DNA of 62,819 nt from Desulforegula conservatrix Mb1Pa (GCF_000426225.1 NZ_AUEY01000019.1:1-62819); one strand, 5' to 3'; positions 37,992 through 49,265 are shown, counted from the first letter of the stretch. Notes: a model not told the origin generated them from the letters alone. A program made the numbers and translations.

Positions 37992-38108
37992 GATCGCAAA
38001 AAGTCAGATTACCGTCAGGCAGGCGTCCAGAAATATCTGAACATATAAAAAAGCCGGGTCAAGCTGAATGTCGGATTACGAGCAAAGGTCGCTCTAATCC
38101 GACCTACA
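37992..38108. repeat. Chimeric repeat: A (degraded copy 6) joined to B
   Basis: Starts with the A-type end GATCGCAAAAAGTC, loses the A core after the CAGGCGTCCAGAA remnant, then runs into the B-type dyad (GTCGGATTACGAGCAAAGGT ... CTCTAATCCGACCTAC). The B part enters the end of the esterase gene. Confidence 0.72.
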
Positions 38109-38786
38109 AACGGGAACAAAGCCTTTTTTTTGCATTTCCAGATGATCAAAGACTATCTCCATACATTTTTCATAATGCGTGAAGGGAAGCCCGTGTCCAG
38201 CGCCATCCACCATGATCAGTCTGCTGCCTGGAATGGACGCATTCAGATCTTCTGCCCTCTCAGGCCAGACGATTCTGTCATCTGTCCCCTGCACAAGCAG
38301 AACATAAGGAATCTTTTTAAGATGTTCAACATCAAGAGCTGAATTTGAAAGCCTTTCAAGATCTTCGGCAAGCTTTATTATACCGTCTTCAGTAGCTGAG
38401 ATTTCGTCTGATTCAGCACTGCACATGGATCTGAAGTCGCGTGTGACATCAAAAGAGCCGCTTCCGAATCTTTTTAGCATCAGATTGACGAGCCTTTTCG
38501 AGAACTTCCCTTCCCTGCCTGTTGTGTGGAATTCCCTGAACCCAGATATTGAGACCAGCATATCAGCCTTTTTCAAAAGATGATCAGGCAGAATAAAAAG
38601 TCCAAACGAATGGCTTATGAGAATCTTGCGGGATTTGTCCGATGAAAAATTCGCTGACTCTGGTTGTCCGAAATATCCTCTGTCCAGAACAGACATTTTA
38701 AGGCCAGCCTGCGCATTTTTCATCCATTCTGCCCAGCATCTTTTGTCAAATGCCCATCCGTGCTGGAAAATAATCTCACACTCCAA
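38094..38786 (-). CDS. BioH-like alpha/beta hydrolase, probable pimeloyl-ACP methyl ester esterase
   Basis: 230 residues. Alpha/beta-hydrolase features: HGW oxyanion start (QHGWAFDKRCWAEW), nucleophile elbow SHSFG (Ser in place of the usual first Gly), acid in GTDDRIVWPE and His in GAGHGLPF. It lies between bioF (11-bp overlap) and bioC, the position of the esterase that releases pimeloyl-ACP for BioF. It is not close enough to canonical BioH or to the DUF452 (BioG) type to name. TTG start with GGTGG 7 nt upstream. The last residues GFVPVCRSD and the stop are encoded by repeat B sequence, so the natural C-terminus may have been replaced. Confidence 0.72.
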   Translation of the reverse strand: MECEIIFQHGWAFDKRCWAEWMKNAQAGLKMSVLDRGYFGQPESANFSSDKSRKILISHSFGLFILPDHLLKKADMLVSISGFREFHTTGREGKFSKRLVNLMLKRFGSGSFDVTRDFRSMCSAESDEISATEDGIIKLAEDLERLSNSALDVEHLKKIPYVLLVQGTDDRIVWPERAEDLNASIPGSRLIMVDGAGHGLPFTHYEKCMEIVFDHLEMQKKGFVPVCRSD

Positions 38787-39954
38787 ATCGGTTCCACCTT
38801 TTCATAGCATCACAAAGATGATCAATATCTGCTTCAGTATGGGAAGCTGTTACAGTAAATCTCAATCTTGACTCTCCCCGCGGGACTGTCGGAGGTCTGA
38901 TAGCTGATGCAAAAATTCCATTTGCATAAAGAAAATCGGAAAGCCTTGTGGCATCGACAGCCTGCCCCACCATTACAGGAATGATCTGCGTTGATGAAGC
39001 TCCGCAGTCATAGCCCATTTTTGAAAACTCTAATCTGATTCTTTGGGAAAAATCAGCCACTTTTTTTCGATCAGAATCCATGCCAGGAATAATATCAAGG
39101 GCAGCATCAACAGCTCCCAGCACTCCTGGAGGCAGCGCGGTTGAAAAAATGAAGCCCGTACAGAAGTTCATCAGGTATTCTTTCAAAAGTTGAGATCCTG
39201 CCACATAAGAGCCATAAGACCCAAGGGCTTTGCTGAATGTTCCCATAACAATATCCACATCATGATTTTTGCAAAGACCTGAACCCTTTTCTCCCATTAT
39301 TCCTGTTGCGTGGGCTTCGTCCACCATTATCATAGCTCCAAGTTTATGGGCTATTTCACAGATGCCGCCAATGGGAGTAATATCACCATCCATACTAAAA
39401 ACAGATTCTGTCACAACAAGGACTCTGTCGTATTTTTTTAAAGCCGCCTTTTCAAGGACTTCCGCAAGATGTGACAGATCAAGATGCCTGAAACGAATTA
39501 TTTCAGCTCTGCTCAAAACAGCTCCGTGTACAAGACTGGAATGGCATAGCCTGTCCATGACAATCAGGGATTCACGTGTGCAGATTGCCGGAATCACAGA
39601 AATATTTGCCTGAAATCCGCTGCCAATTATGATAGACGCATCTTTTCCCTTAAATGAGGCAATCTTTGATTCAATTCCCGCAAAATACCCCTTGTCTCCG
39701 CATACAAGCCGTGAAGCTCCTGATCCGCTACCATAAGCTTTCATGAACTCCAGAGATCTTTCCTGGAGAACTGGATTTGAATTGAGGCCGAGATAATCGT
39801 TTGAGCAGAAATTAAGAAGTTCTTTGCCTTCATGCAGAATTCTGGCTCCCATACAGGGCCTAAACTCACGCACGGATCTTCTCAACCCCGCCTTTTCAAC
39901 GTCCTCAAGCCTTTTTCTCATGAAGTCGAGTCTTGCCGGAATATGATCAGCCAT
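38776..39954 (-). CDS. bioF: 8-amino-7-oxononanoate synthase
   Basis: 392 residues, alpha-oxoamine synthase family. NFCSNDYLGL, the PLP-stacking and binding segments MVDEAHATGIMG, and the Lys region TFSKALGSYGSYVAG are all present. It condenses pimeloyl-ACP (or CoA) with alanine. First gene of the bioF-esterase-bioC set, whose reading frames overlap with the esterase by 11 bp. Confidence 0.95.
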   Translation of the reverse strand: MADHIPARLDFMRKRLEDVEKAGLRRSVREFRPCMGARILHEGKELLNFCSNDYLGLNSNPVLQERSLEFMKAYGSGSGASRLVCGDKGYFAGIESKIASFKGKDASIIIGSGFQANISVIPAICTRESLIVMDRLCHSSLVHGAVLSRAEIIRFRHLDLSHLAEVLEKAALKKYDRVLVVTESVFSMDGDITPIGGICEIAHKLGAMIMVDEAHATGIMGEKGSGLCKNHDVDIVMGTFSKALGSYGSYVAGSQLLKEYLMNFCTGFIFSTALPPGVLGAVDAALDIIPGMDSDRKKVADFSQRIRLEFSKMGYDCGASSTQIIPVMVGQAVDATRLSDFLYANGIFASAIRPPTVPRGESRLRFTVTASHTEADIDHLCDAMKRWNRFGV

Positions 39955-39980
39955 AACACCGCACCTAAATCAAAAATCTC

Positions 39981-40127
39981 TAAAGTTTTTTGCGGAGCTT
40001 TTTTTCAAAAAAGCGACCCGCCGGAGGTACCCTGTTTAACGTCGGATTACGGACAAAGGGCGTCCTAATCCGACCTACAAATTGGGCCTACGAATCGGCC
40101 TTTTTTGACGGCAATTTAACCATACAA
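39981..40127 (-). repeat. Dispersed repeat B, near-complete copy (reverse)
   Basis: On the minus strand it reads in family order: ATGGTTAAATTGCC, GGCCGATTCGTAGG, GTAGGTCGGATTAGGACG, the complementary AATCCGAC arm, then CCTCCGGCGGGTCGC with the hairpin GCTTTTTTGAAAAAAAGC. It lies between dnaE and bioF. Confidence 0.82.
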
Positions 40128-40145
40128 GGCAAATTCAGCCCGAAT

Positions 40146-43100
40146 CTAAGCCGCCGCAGGAGCCTTTTTCCTCCTGAAGCCATTTGTTTCAGGCTTTTTG
40201 ACTGGAGGAGGAACAATGACAGAAACCGCCTCTGATCCTGAAAAGCCATTAATTTCTTCCTTCAGCTCTGACACTGGAGATAGAGAAAAACCATTACCTA
40301 ACTCTATCACCGTCTCTGTCTCTCCAGGAATGATAATATGCATATAGGTTTTTGAATTCCCAGGATATTTCTTAAGTATTGTTCTTAAATCCTCCATGCT
40401 TTTCTTGGTAAAAACCTCAGCGCTGAAACCAAGATGCACTTCCATTGGCCATGACTCGTGGGCCTTTTCCATCAGGATTATTTTCTCGGCAAGAATCTTT
40501 ACACCATTCTCGTCTCCCTGAACCACGCCTTCGACCATTATCGGGCTGTCTTCATAAAGTATCCCTGCGACCTGTTCAAATACGCTTGAGAAAACAGTCA
40601 CCTCAACTGTTCCCTGCATATCCTCGAGATTGACAAATGCCATCTGATCGCCCCTCTTTGTCCTTATGACCTTTGACGCCTGAACTGTTCCGCCGATTCT
40701 GACAGGTGTATTGGCCTGGACTTCCCTGATCGAGGATGTATCTGTGGTTCCATACGATTCCATGGCAAACTTGAACTTGTCAAGAGGATGGCCTGAAACA
40801 TAAAATCCAAGCGTCTCTTTTTCAAGGGAAAGCATGAAGCGCTCATCCCAGGCTGGGGTATCAGGCATCTGAGGCTCACCTGTCAGGGAGGATTTTGTTT
40901 TATCAATTTTGAAAAGTCCAAGCTGGGGATCTGACTTTTCCTTCTGAACCCTCTGACCATATTCAAGAGCTTCTTCCAGCACAGTCATGAGCTGGCTGCG
41001 TCTCGCTCCAGTGCAGTCGAAAGCGCCCGCTTTTATAAGAGCCTCAAGTACTCTCTTGTTGACCTTTCTTAAATCAACCCTTGAGCAGAATTCAAATATG
41101 GTCTTGAATGGCCCGTTCTTTTTTCTCTCTTCAATAATAGCCTCAATGGCACCGGCACCAGCATTTTTAACCGCTACCATTCCAAAGCGTATTTTACCGT
41201 CAAAAACCCTGAAATCCGTCTCGCTGTAATTTATATCAGGCTGGAGGACTTCTATCCCATGGGCCCTGCATTCAGCCATGAATTTTACGACACCGTCAAT
41301 GCTGCCCATTTCACTGCTGAGAAGCGCAGCCATAAACTCAACCGGATAATGGGCTTTTAGAAAGGCTGTCTGAAATGCAATCAAAGCGTACGCCGCACTA
41401 TGGGACTTGTTAAAACCGTAGCCACCAAATTTTTCCATGAGGTCAAAAAGCTGACCGGCCTTGGTTAGATCCAGCTTGTTTTCTGCAGCACCTTTTAGGA
41501 AAAGATCGCGGTGTTTTGCCATCATTTCAGGAATCTTTTTACCCATGGCCTTTCTGAGGCCATCGGCGTCTGCCATACTGTAATTTGCAAGTACACTCGC
41601 AATATGCATTACCTGTTCCTGATAAACTATAACCCCGTATGTTTCCTTTAATAGAGGCTCAAGCTCAGGCAACAGATAATTTACAGGCTTTCTTCCGTGT
41701 TTGCATTCGACAAAGTCATCCACCATGCCGCTGTCCAGAGGGCCAGGACGGTAAAGAGCTACAAGGGCGGTAATCTCAGCAAAATTAGCCGGTTTCATTC
41801 GCCTTAAGAGATCTTTCATGCCCGAGCTTTCAAGCTGGAAAACGCCTGTTGTGTCGCCCTTTGCAAGAAGCTCATAAGAGGCAGGATCATTGAAATCAAG
41901 ATCCAGAAGATCGGGCGGAGTCTTACCCTGGGCGCTTATCATGTCGAGTGCGTTCTGAATTACTGTCAGGTTTCGAAGTCCCAGAAAGTCGAATTTGACA
42001 AGACCAATCTGCTCGACCCTTTTCATGTCAAACTGGGTAACAACTTCTCCGTTTTTACCTTTAAAAAGCGGCAGATACTCATAAAGAGGCTTGTCTCCGA
42101 TAACAACACCAGCAGCATGAACCGAGGCATGGCGAGGAAGGCCTTCAAGCACCTTGGAGATTTCAAGCAGTTCCTGAATATCTGATCTGTTTTCAGCTCT
42201 CTGGAGTATTTCAGGAGCTTCTTCCAGGGCTTCCTTCAAGGATATGTTAATTTTATCAGGGACAAACTTTGCAAGCTCGTCGACTTCCCTCAAAGGAATA
42301 TCTAAAGCACGGCCAACATCACGGAGAACCGCCTTTGTCTTGAGTGTTCCATAGGTAATTATCTGGGATACATAATCACCGCCGCCGTAGCGTTTGACAA
42401 CGTATTCATAAACTTTTTCACGGCCATTGATGCAGAAGTCCACGTCAATATCAGGCATGCTGATACGTGAAGGATTGAGGAAACGCTCAAAGATCAGGCC
42501 ATGTTCAATGGGATCGAGACCTGTTATGTCAAGAACATAGGCGACCATACTTCCGGCTGCCGAACCTCGGCCAGGGCCTACAGGAATTCCGTTCTGCTTG
42601 CTGTATCTGATGAAGTCTGCAACGATCAGAAAGTATCCGGGGAAACCCATATTCTTGATTACGCCGGTTTCATACTCCAGCCTTGCTTTGTATAGATCAA
42701 CGTCAACCGAAGGGTTCTTATGCTTAATGACTGCCATTTTCTTTTCAAAACCAGCCCAGACTTCCTCATCAAAAATCTCGTCTGCCGTTTTTTCAGTTGT
42801 ACTGTCAAATTTTGGGAAATGGTAAGTATTGAAGTCAAAATCGACATTACAGCGCTTTGCAATCTCGACGGTCTGCTCCATGATTTCAGGATGGTCTGAA
42901 AAAGGAGCGAACATTTCTTCCCTGGACTTGAAATAAAGCTGGTCAGTATTGAATTTGAAACGTCCGGTATCATTGACAGTCTTTCCTGTCTGAATGCACA
43001 GAAGTACCTCGTGGGCCCGCACATCTTTTTTATCGAGGTAATGACAGTCATTAGTTGAAACAACAGGGATTGAAAGACGTTTGCTTATATCAAAGATTCC

Positions 43101-43694
43101 GGTGTTAACCTTGTCCTGGTCACTCAGTCCATTGCTCTGCACTTCAAGAAAGAAATTATCCTCACCAAAAATACTCTGGTAAAATCTGGCAGTTTCCTCG
43201 GCCTGTTCCATCTTTCCTTCAAGAATTCTCTGGGGGACTTCGCCTTTGAGGCAGGCTGAAAGGGCAATAATTCCCTTGCTGAATTCTGCCAAGACCTCAC
43301 GGTCAACCCTGGGTTTGTAGTAAAAACCTTTTAGCTGGGCAATGGATGCGAGTCTGCATAGATTCCTGTACCCCTCGTTGTTCTGGGCAAGAAGAACCAT
43401 ATGATAGGGATCTTTGTCAGCTTCGGCTGTCTTGTCCGTAAGTTTCCTTGGTGCCACATAGCATTCGCATCCGATTATGGGTTTTACGCCAGCCTTGTTG
43501 GCATATTCAAAAAAATCAAGGGCTCCGAACATGGTTCCATGATCAGTAATCGCCACAGAATCCATGCCATAGGCTTTTGCTCTCTCAAAAAGAGGTTTGA
43601 GCCTGATTGCGCCGTCAAGAAGGCTGTACTGGCTATGAAGATGAAGATGGACAAAACCCGGGATGTTTGATGCTGTTTCTGTCATTTTTGACAA
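40146..43694 (-). CDS. dnaE: DNA polymerase III alpha subunit
   Basis: About 1182 residues. PHP domain first (FVHLHLHSQYSLLDG), then the C-family polymerase core with catalytic aspartates in MPDIDVDFCINGRE and the GPGRGSAAGS loop, tandem HhH, and an OB domain (VRIGGTVQASKVIRTKRGD). It is the replicative polymerase. Start choice: GGAG is 4 nt from a TTG (MSKMTETA) but 13 nt from the ATG three codons later, so TTG at 43694 is preferred; ATG at 43685 is the alternative. Length is standard for DnaE1. Confidence 0.96.
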   Translation of the reverse strand: MSKMTETASNIPGFVHLHLHSQYSLLDGAIRLKPLFERAKAYGMDSVAITDHGTMFGALDFFEYANKAGVKPIIGCECYVAPRKLTDKTAEADKDPYHMVLLAQNNEGYRNLCRLASIAQLKGFYYKPRVDREVLAEFSKGIIALSACLKGEVPQRILEGKMEQAEETARFYQSIFGEDNFFLEVQSNGLSDQDKVNTGIFDISKRLSIPVVSTNDCHYLDKKDVRAHEVLLCIQTGKTVNDTGRFKFNTDQLYFKSREEMFAPFSDHPEIMEQTVEIAKRCNVDFDFNTYHFPKFDSTTEKTADEIFDEEVWAGFEKKMAVIKHKNPSVDVDLYKARLEYETGVIKNMGFPGYFLIVADFIRYSKQNGIPVGPGRGSAAGSMVAYVLDITGLDPIEHGLIFERFLNPSRISMPDIDVDFCINGREKVYEYVVKRYGGGDYVSQIITYGTLKTKAVLRDVGRALDIPLREVDELAKFVPDKINISLKEALEEAPEILQRAENRSDIQELLEISKVLEGLPRHASVHAAGVVIGDKPLYEYLPLFKGKNGEVVTQFDMKRVEQIGLVKFDFLGLRNLTVIQNALDMISAQGKTPPDLLDLDFNDPASYELLAKGDTTGVFQLESSGMKDLLRRMKPANFAEITALVALYRPGPLDSGMVDDFVECKHGRKPVNYLLPELEPLLKETYGVIVYQEQVMHIASVLANYSMADADGLRKAMGKKIPEMMAKHRDLFLKGAAENKLDLTKAGQLFDLMEKFGGYGFNKSHSAAYALIAFQTAFLKAHYPVEFMAALLSSEMGSIDGVVKFMAECRAHGIEVLQPDINYSETDFRVFDGKIRFGMVAVKNAGAGAIEAIIEERKKNGPFKTIFEFCSRVDLRKVNKRVLEALIKAGAFDCTGARRSQLMTVLEEALEYGQRVQKEKSDPQLGLFKIDKTKSSLTGEPQMPDTPAWDERFMLSLEKETLGFYVSGHPLDKFKFAMESYGTTDTSSIREVQANTPVRIGGTVQASKVIRTKRGDQMAFVNLEDMQGTVEVTVFSSVFEQVAGILYEDSPIMVEGVVQGDENGVKILAEKIILMEKAHESWPMEVHLGFSAEVFTKKSMEDLRTILKKYPGNSKTYMHIIIPGETETVIELGNGFSLSPVSELKEEINGFSGSEAVSVIVPPPVKKPETNGFRRKKAPAAA

Positions 43695-44292
43695 GGATCT
43701 CCTGCAAAATACTGTTATTCTGGAAATCATTTTAAAATATGATTTCCTGATTACTTCTGAAAGTTTCCGGCTATGTCGGAAACTTTTGTAATGCTTTTTT
43801 ATCTCAGGGAGGCAGTATGCCTTTTATAAGCAGTACGAAGGCCTTGTATGGTCAATTTGCCTTAAAAAAAAACCAATTCGTAGGTCGGATTAGAGCGTCC
43901 TTTGCTCGTAATCCGACATTGATCCGAATGCCTCCGGGGAGGCAATGTTACCCTTATAAACCAACGAAGATAGGAATAATAAGGATATTCAATGTCACCA
44001 TTCTTATGGTGAGTGCCTCCGGCGGGTCGCTTTTTGTAAAAAGCTCCGCAAAAACTTTAGGGAAACTATTCAACATATTTCCCCGACAATATTCAGATAC
44101 TGCATATGCTTGTGATTCTGTATAAAACACAAAACATAGAAAATTTTTGAAAAATTGCCTTAAAAGTTTATAGATTTTCGTAGGGTGCGTGGCGCTTATC
44201 CGCGCACCTTTTTCCATGCCTTGAACAATCAAAAAATCAAAAGAAACATGAAAATTTTCCAAAAAAAATGAGACCGCTCGGAGGCCTGTTTA
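43695..44292. other. Intergenic region filled with repeats
   Basis: 600 bp without a credible gene. It is mostly the longest repeat B copy, followed by an inverted GGTGCGTGGCGCTTATCCGCGCACC dyad near 44184-44208 that resembles the middle of the copy at 62372. Confidence 0.6.
43843..44063 (+). repeat. Dispersed repeat B, longest copy
   Basis: 221 bp in order: TATGGTCAATTTGCC, AATTCGTAGGTCGGATTAGAG with its inverted arm CTCGTAATCCGAC, an interposed segment with CCTCCGGGGAGGC, then GCCTCCGGCGGGTCGC, a GCTTTTTGTAAAAAGC hairpin and TCCGCAAAAACTTT. It appears to be two modules joined. Confidence 0.8.
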
Positions 44293-44293
44293 T

Positions 44294-44338
44294 CAAAAAC
44301 AAAAATGCTTATGAGAAATATATTTCCCATAAGCATTT
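44294..44338 (-). terminator. guaB terminator
   Basis: On the minus strand an 11-bp perfect stem AAATGCTTATG / CATAAGCATTT with a 14-nt AT-rich loop is followed by TTGTTTTTG. It lies 24 bp after the guaB stop. Confidence 0.8.
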
Positions 44339-44361
44339 ATGAAAAGACTTTTAATTTTTTT

Positions 44362-45825
44362 TTATTCTATTCTGTAATTTGGTGCTTCCTTGGTTATGAT
44401 TACATCATGAACATGGCTTTCCCTGAGACCAGCAGCGGTAATTCTCACAAACTTGGCTTTCTGTCTTAGCTCCTCGATATTGCGGGCGCCTACATAACCC
44501 ATGCCTGCCTTAAGTCCACCAATAAGCTGATAAAGATTTTCAGTAACAGTTCCTCTGTATGGAACCCTGCCGACAATACCTTCTGGAACGAGTTTTTCAT
44601 CTTCTTCCTCGTCTCCAAGATAATATCTGTCCTTGCTGCCCATTTTCATGGCTTCGAGTGACCCCATACCCCGGTACTGCTTATAAGTTCTGCCCTGATA
44701 AAGAATGGTTTCGCCAGGACTTTCTTCAGTCCCAGCCAGAAGGCCGCCGAGCATTACTGTATGGGCACCTGCACCAATTGCTTTAGTGAGGTCACCTGAA
44801 TATTTTATTCCGCCGTCCGCAATAAGAGGCACGCCTGTTTTGTTGGATATTTCACGACAGTTCATGATGGCTGAAATCTGGGGAACGCCAACTCCGGCAA
44901 CGATGCGGGTTGTACAAATTGAACCGGGGCCAATACCTATTTTTACACCGTCAACGCCAGCCTTGATAAGAGCTTCGGCACCTTCTCCTGTTGCAACGTT
45001 TCCTGCAATTACATCAATATCAGGAAATGCAGCCTTAAGCTCGCTCACAGCGTTCATTACGTTTCTGGAGTGTCCATGGGAGGTATCAATGGTAAGGACA
45101 TCAGCCCCAACCTTGATAAGAGCCTCGGCCCTCTGCATCATATCAGCGCCGACACCTACAGCTGCACCTACCCTGAGGCGACCCATGGAATCCTTGCATG
45201 CATTCGGATATTTCTTGATCTTTTCAATATCTTTTATTGTTATCATGCCCTTGAGTCTGCCATTGGCATCAACTACAAGTAGTTTTTCAATTCTGTGTTC
45301 ATGCAGAGCCATTTTTGACTCATCAAGGGTGATTCCTTCAAGAACTGTCACAAGCTTCTTGCTGGTCATAACTTCAGAAACTTTTTTGGTAACAGTTTTT
45401 TCAAATCTAAGATCCCTGTTTGTGATAATGCCAACAAGCTTTTCACCATCAACAACAGGAACGCCTGAAATTCTGTACTGGCTCATGAGTTTTAAAACAT
45501 CGGATACAGGCTGATCAGGTCTGATTGTAACAGGATCAATGATCATGCCGCTTTCTGATTTTTTGACCTTATCTATCTCGAGTGCCTGATCTTCAATTGT
45601 AAGGTTACGATGAACAAAACCCAGCCCCCCCTGACGGGCCATGCTTATCGCTGTTCTTGCCTCGGTAACCGTATCCATTGCGGCGCTGATGATCGGGATG
45701 TTAAGAGATATATTTCTTGTAACTTTTGTTGAAACATTGACTTCGCTTGGTACAACATCCGAATAGTTTGGCAGAAGAAGCACGTCGTCAAACGAATAAG
45801 CCGGTTCCGTTGCAATAATACTCAT
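44362..45825 (-). CDS. guaB: IMP dehydrogenase
   Basis: 487 residues. The TIM-barrel catalytic domain is interrupted by two CBS domains (about 95-205). The catalytic Cys loop is [17 protein letters not shown], and the flap and active site include GSKDRY. It oxidises IMP to XMP, the committed step to GMP. The ATG is preceded by GGAGG about 8 nt upstream. The usual partner guaA is not adjacent. Monocistronic by its terminator. Confidence 0.97.
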   Translation of the reverse strand: MSIIATEPAYSFDDVLLLPNYSDVVPSEVNVSTKVTRNISLNIPIISAAMDTVTEARTAISMARQGGLGFVHRNLTIEDQALEIDKVKKSESGMIIDPVTIRPDQPVSDVLKLMSQYRISGVPVVDGEKLVGIITNRDLRFEKTVTKKVSEVMTSKKLVTVLEGITLDESKMALHEHRIEKLLVVDANGRLKGMITIKDIEKIKKYPNACKDSMGRLRVGAAVGVGADMMQRAEALIKVGADVLTIDTSHGHSRNVMNAVSELKAAFPDIDVIAGNVATGEGAEALIKAGVDGVKIGIGPGSICTTRIVAGVGVPQISAIMNCREISNKTGVPLIADGGIKYSGDLTKAIGAGAHTVMLGGLLAGTEESPGETILYQGRTYKQYRGMGSLEAMKMGSKDRYYLGDEEEDEKLVPEGIVGRVPYRGTVTENLYQLIGGLKAGMGYVGARNIEELRQKAKFVRITAAGLRESHVHDVIITKEAPNYRIE

Positions 45826-46182
45826 GGGGGATCCTCCGAAATTATATTCTAAATAAACAGTATTTATAGCAGATTATAAATAAAGAAAAAAACTGCGTCG
45901 CTCAAATGTATAATAGAAATATTTGCAGAATTTTGGGGCTTTGATTACCAGAACATTTTTTTTAAATCAATGCTATTTTCAATATTTTGGCAAACATGAG
46001 CCTGTCAGATACACGATATGGAAAATCATTTATAATCTTTTTGTATTCCACTTCATTTCATTCAGGCCTTTAATAATCTGGTCAGCGGGAAAAGGTCTTT
46101 GACCGACTCCCGCTGACAAATGATTATCAATATATATGGGAATTGAACGGCCAAAGTCCGTTTTTCCGTTCAATCCCATTAA
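45826..46182. other. Intergenic region with a strong dyad
   Basis: AT-rich, no gene. It contains a perfect 10-bp inverted repeat GTCAGCGGGA / TCCCGCTGAC (46081-46090 and 46108-46117). A second one, ATTGAACGG / CCGTTCAAT, spans about 46141-46174. Both lie downstream of the PPIase gene and may act as terminators, though neither has a clear T-tract. Confidence 0.5.
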
Positions 46183-47157
46183 TTATACCTGATTTCTTTC
46201 TATCTTGGCATCTTTCTTCATGTCTTCAAGATAAGCGCGTATTTTTGCTGATACTTCCTTGTTCTTGAGCATATTCTTGATCTGTTCTTTTACTTCGGCA
46301 TAAGGAACAGTGCCTGCTGCTGTCTTGCCTGTAACCTTGATTAAATGCCATCCGAAATCTGTTTTGACAGGCTGGCTGAGATCTCCCTGTTTCATTGCAA
46401 AAGCCGCGTCTTCAAAAGGTTTGACCATCTGGCCCCTTCCGAACTCTCCAAGATCGCCGCCCTGATCTTTACTTGGGCAATCAGAATTTGCCTTAGCAAG
46501 AGCTGCAAAATCTCCGCCAGCAGCAATCTTCTTTCTGAGATCCTTGATTTTTTCTTCCGCCTTCTTGCATCCGGCTGCATCAGCCTTGTCACACTTTGCA
46601 AGAATATGGCTTGCTTTTACTGATTCAGGCTTTTTAAATTTTTCAATATTCTGCTTGTAGAACTCATCTGCCTTGGCATCATCTACTGTGACATCTTTTT
46701 CAAACTTTGTTTTGATAAGACCCTCAACAGCCATGGATTTTTTAACCTGGCTTCGAATTTCAGCAAGAGTGATTCCTTTATCAGCAAGACTCTTTTCCAT
46801 GGTCTTTTCATCAGGGAACTGCTTCTTGATCTGGGTGATCTGTTCTTCAAGCTTGGCGTCTTCAACCTTTATACCTTCTTTTTCACTTGCCTGATAAAGA
46901 AGCTCACGGTCTATGAGTTTTTCAAGAATCGCTTTTTTAAAAACAGGCATCTGGGATGCACCAATCTGCTGACCTGAGTAAAGCATTTTCTGCTGCTCAA
47001 GGCCAACCTCCGTATCAAGAATCTTTGTAGGAATTTCAGTTCCATTTACAACAGCTGCGGCCTTCGGAGCTGCTGGTGCTGCCGGCGTATCAGCAGCCAT
47101 GGCAGAAACAGAAATTCCAAAAACCAACATAATACCCATAATAAGCATGTATTTCAT
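46183..47157 (-). CDS. Periplasmic parvulin-type peptidyl-prolyl isomerase (PpiC/SurA-like)
   Basis: 324 residues. Signal peptide (about 1-21, AMA-A), Pro/Ala-rich spacer, a SurA-N-like helical chaperone region (about 35-175) and one parvulin domain (about 180-290; VKASHILAKC, GGDLGEFGRGQMVKPFEDAAF, TDFGWHLIKV). It should assist folding of outer-membrane proteins. The parvulin domain has an insertion, KCDKADAAGCKKAE, plus a third Cys in NSDCPSKDQGG, which could form a periplasmic disulfide. CAGGAG precedes the ATG. A terminator hairpin lies only 16 nt upstream of the start codon. Confidence 0.9.
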   Translation of the reverse strand: MKYMLIMGIMLVFGISVSAMAADTPAAPAAPKAAAVVNGTEIPTKILDTEVGLEQQKMLYSGQQIGASQMPVFKKAILEKLIDRELLYQASEKEGIKVEDAKLEEQITQIKKQFPDEKTMEKSLADKGITLAEIRSQVKKSMAVEGLIKTKFEKDVTVDDAKADEFYKQNIEKFKKPESVKASHILAKCDKADAAGCKKAEEKIKDLRKKIAAGGDFAALAKANSDCPSKDQGGDLGEFGRGQMVKPFEDAAFAMKQGDLSQPVKTDFGWHLIKVTGKTAAGTVPYAEVKEQIKNMLKNKEVSAKIRAYLEDMKKDAKIERNQV

Positions 47158-47172
47158 TTAATTTTCTCCTGT

Positions 47173-47197
47173 AAAAAACCGGGCTTAAAGCCCGGTT
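47173..47197 (-). terminator. purA terminator next to the PPIase start
   Basis: A 10-bp stem AACCGGGCTT / AAGCCCGGTT with a 1-nt centre (effectively a tight palindrome) and a T6 run on the minus strand. It ends 16 nt before the PPIase ATG and 155 bp after the purA stop. Confidence 0.82.
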
Positions 47198-47353
47198 AAT
47201 ATAATGATTTAAAATCCTGTTTGATCCGATCCACATTAGAGGTTACATCTTTATTCACGGAGAGGCATATTTCAAGTATTCAAAAAAATAAAACCTGACA
47301 ACAAAACAGCCAATCCGATCCTCCAGCCTGATGTACTCGAATGTGGGCCGAAA

Positions 47354-49265
<1,912 letters not shown>

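Noticed and set aside
43817-44262. Frames of about 100 codons on both strands between dnaE and guaB
   Set aside because: They are translations of repeat B and its neighbouring dyad.
46081-46117. The GTCAGCGGGA / TCCCGCTGAC dyad as a definite terminator of the PPIase gene
   Set aside because: The stem is perfect but the 17-nt loop and the missing T-tract on the minus strand make this uncertain; listed only as a dyad.
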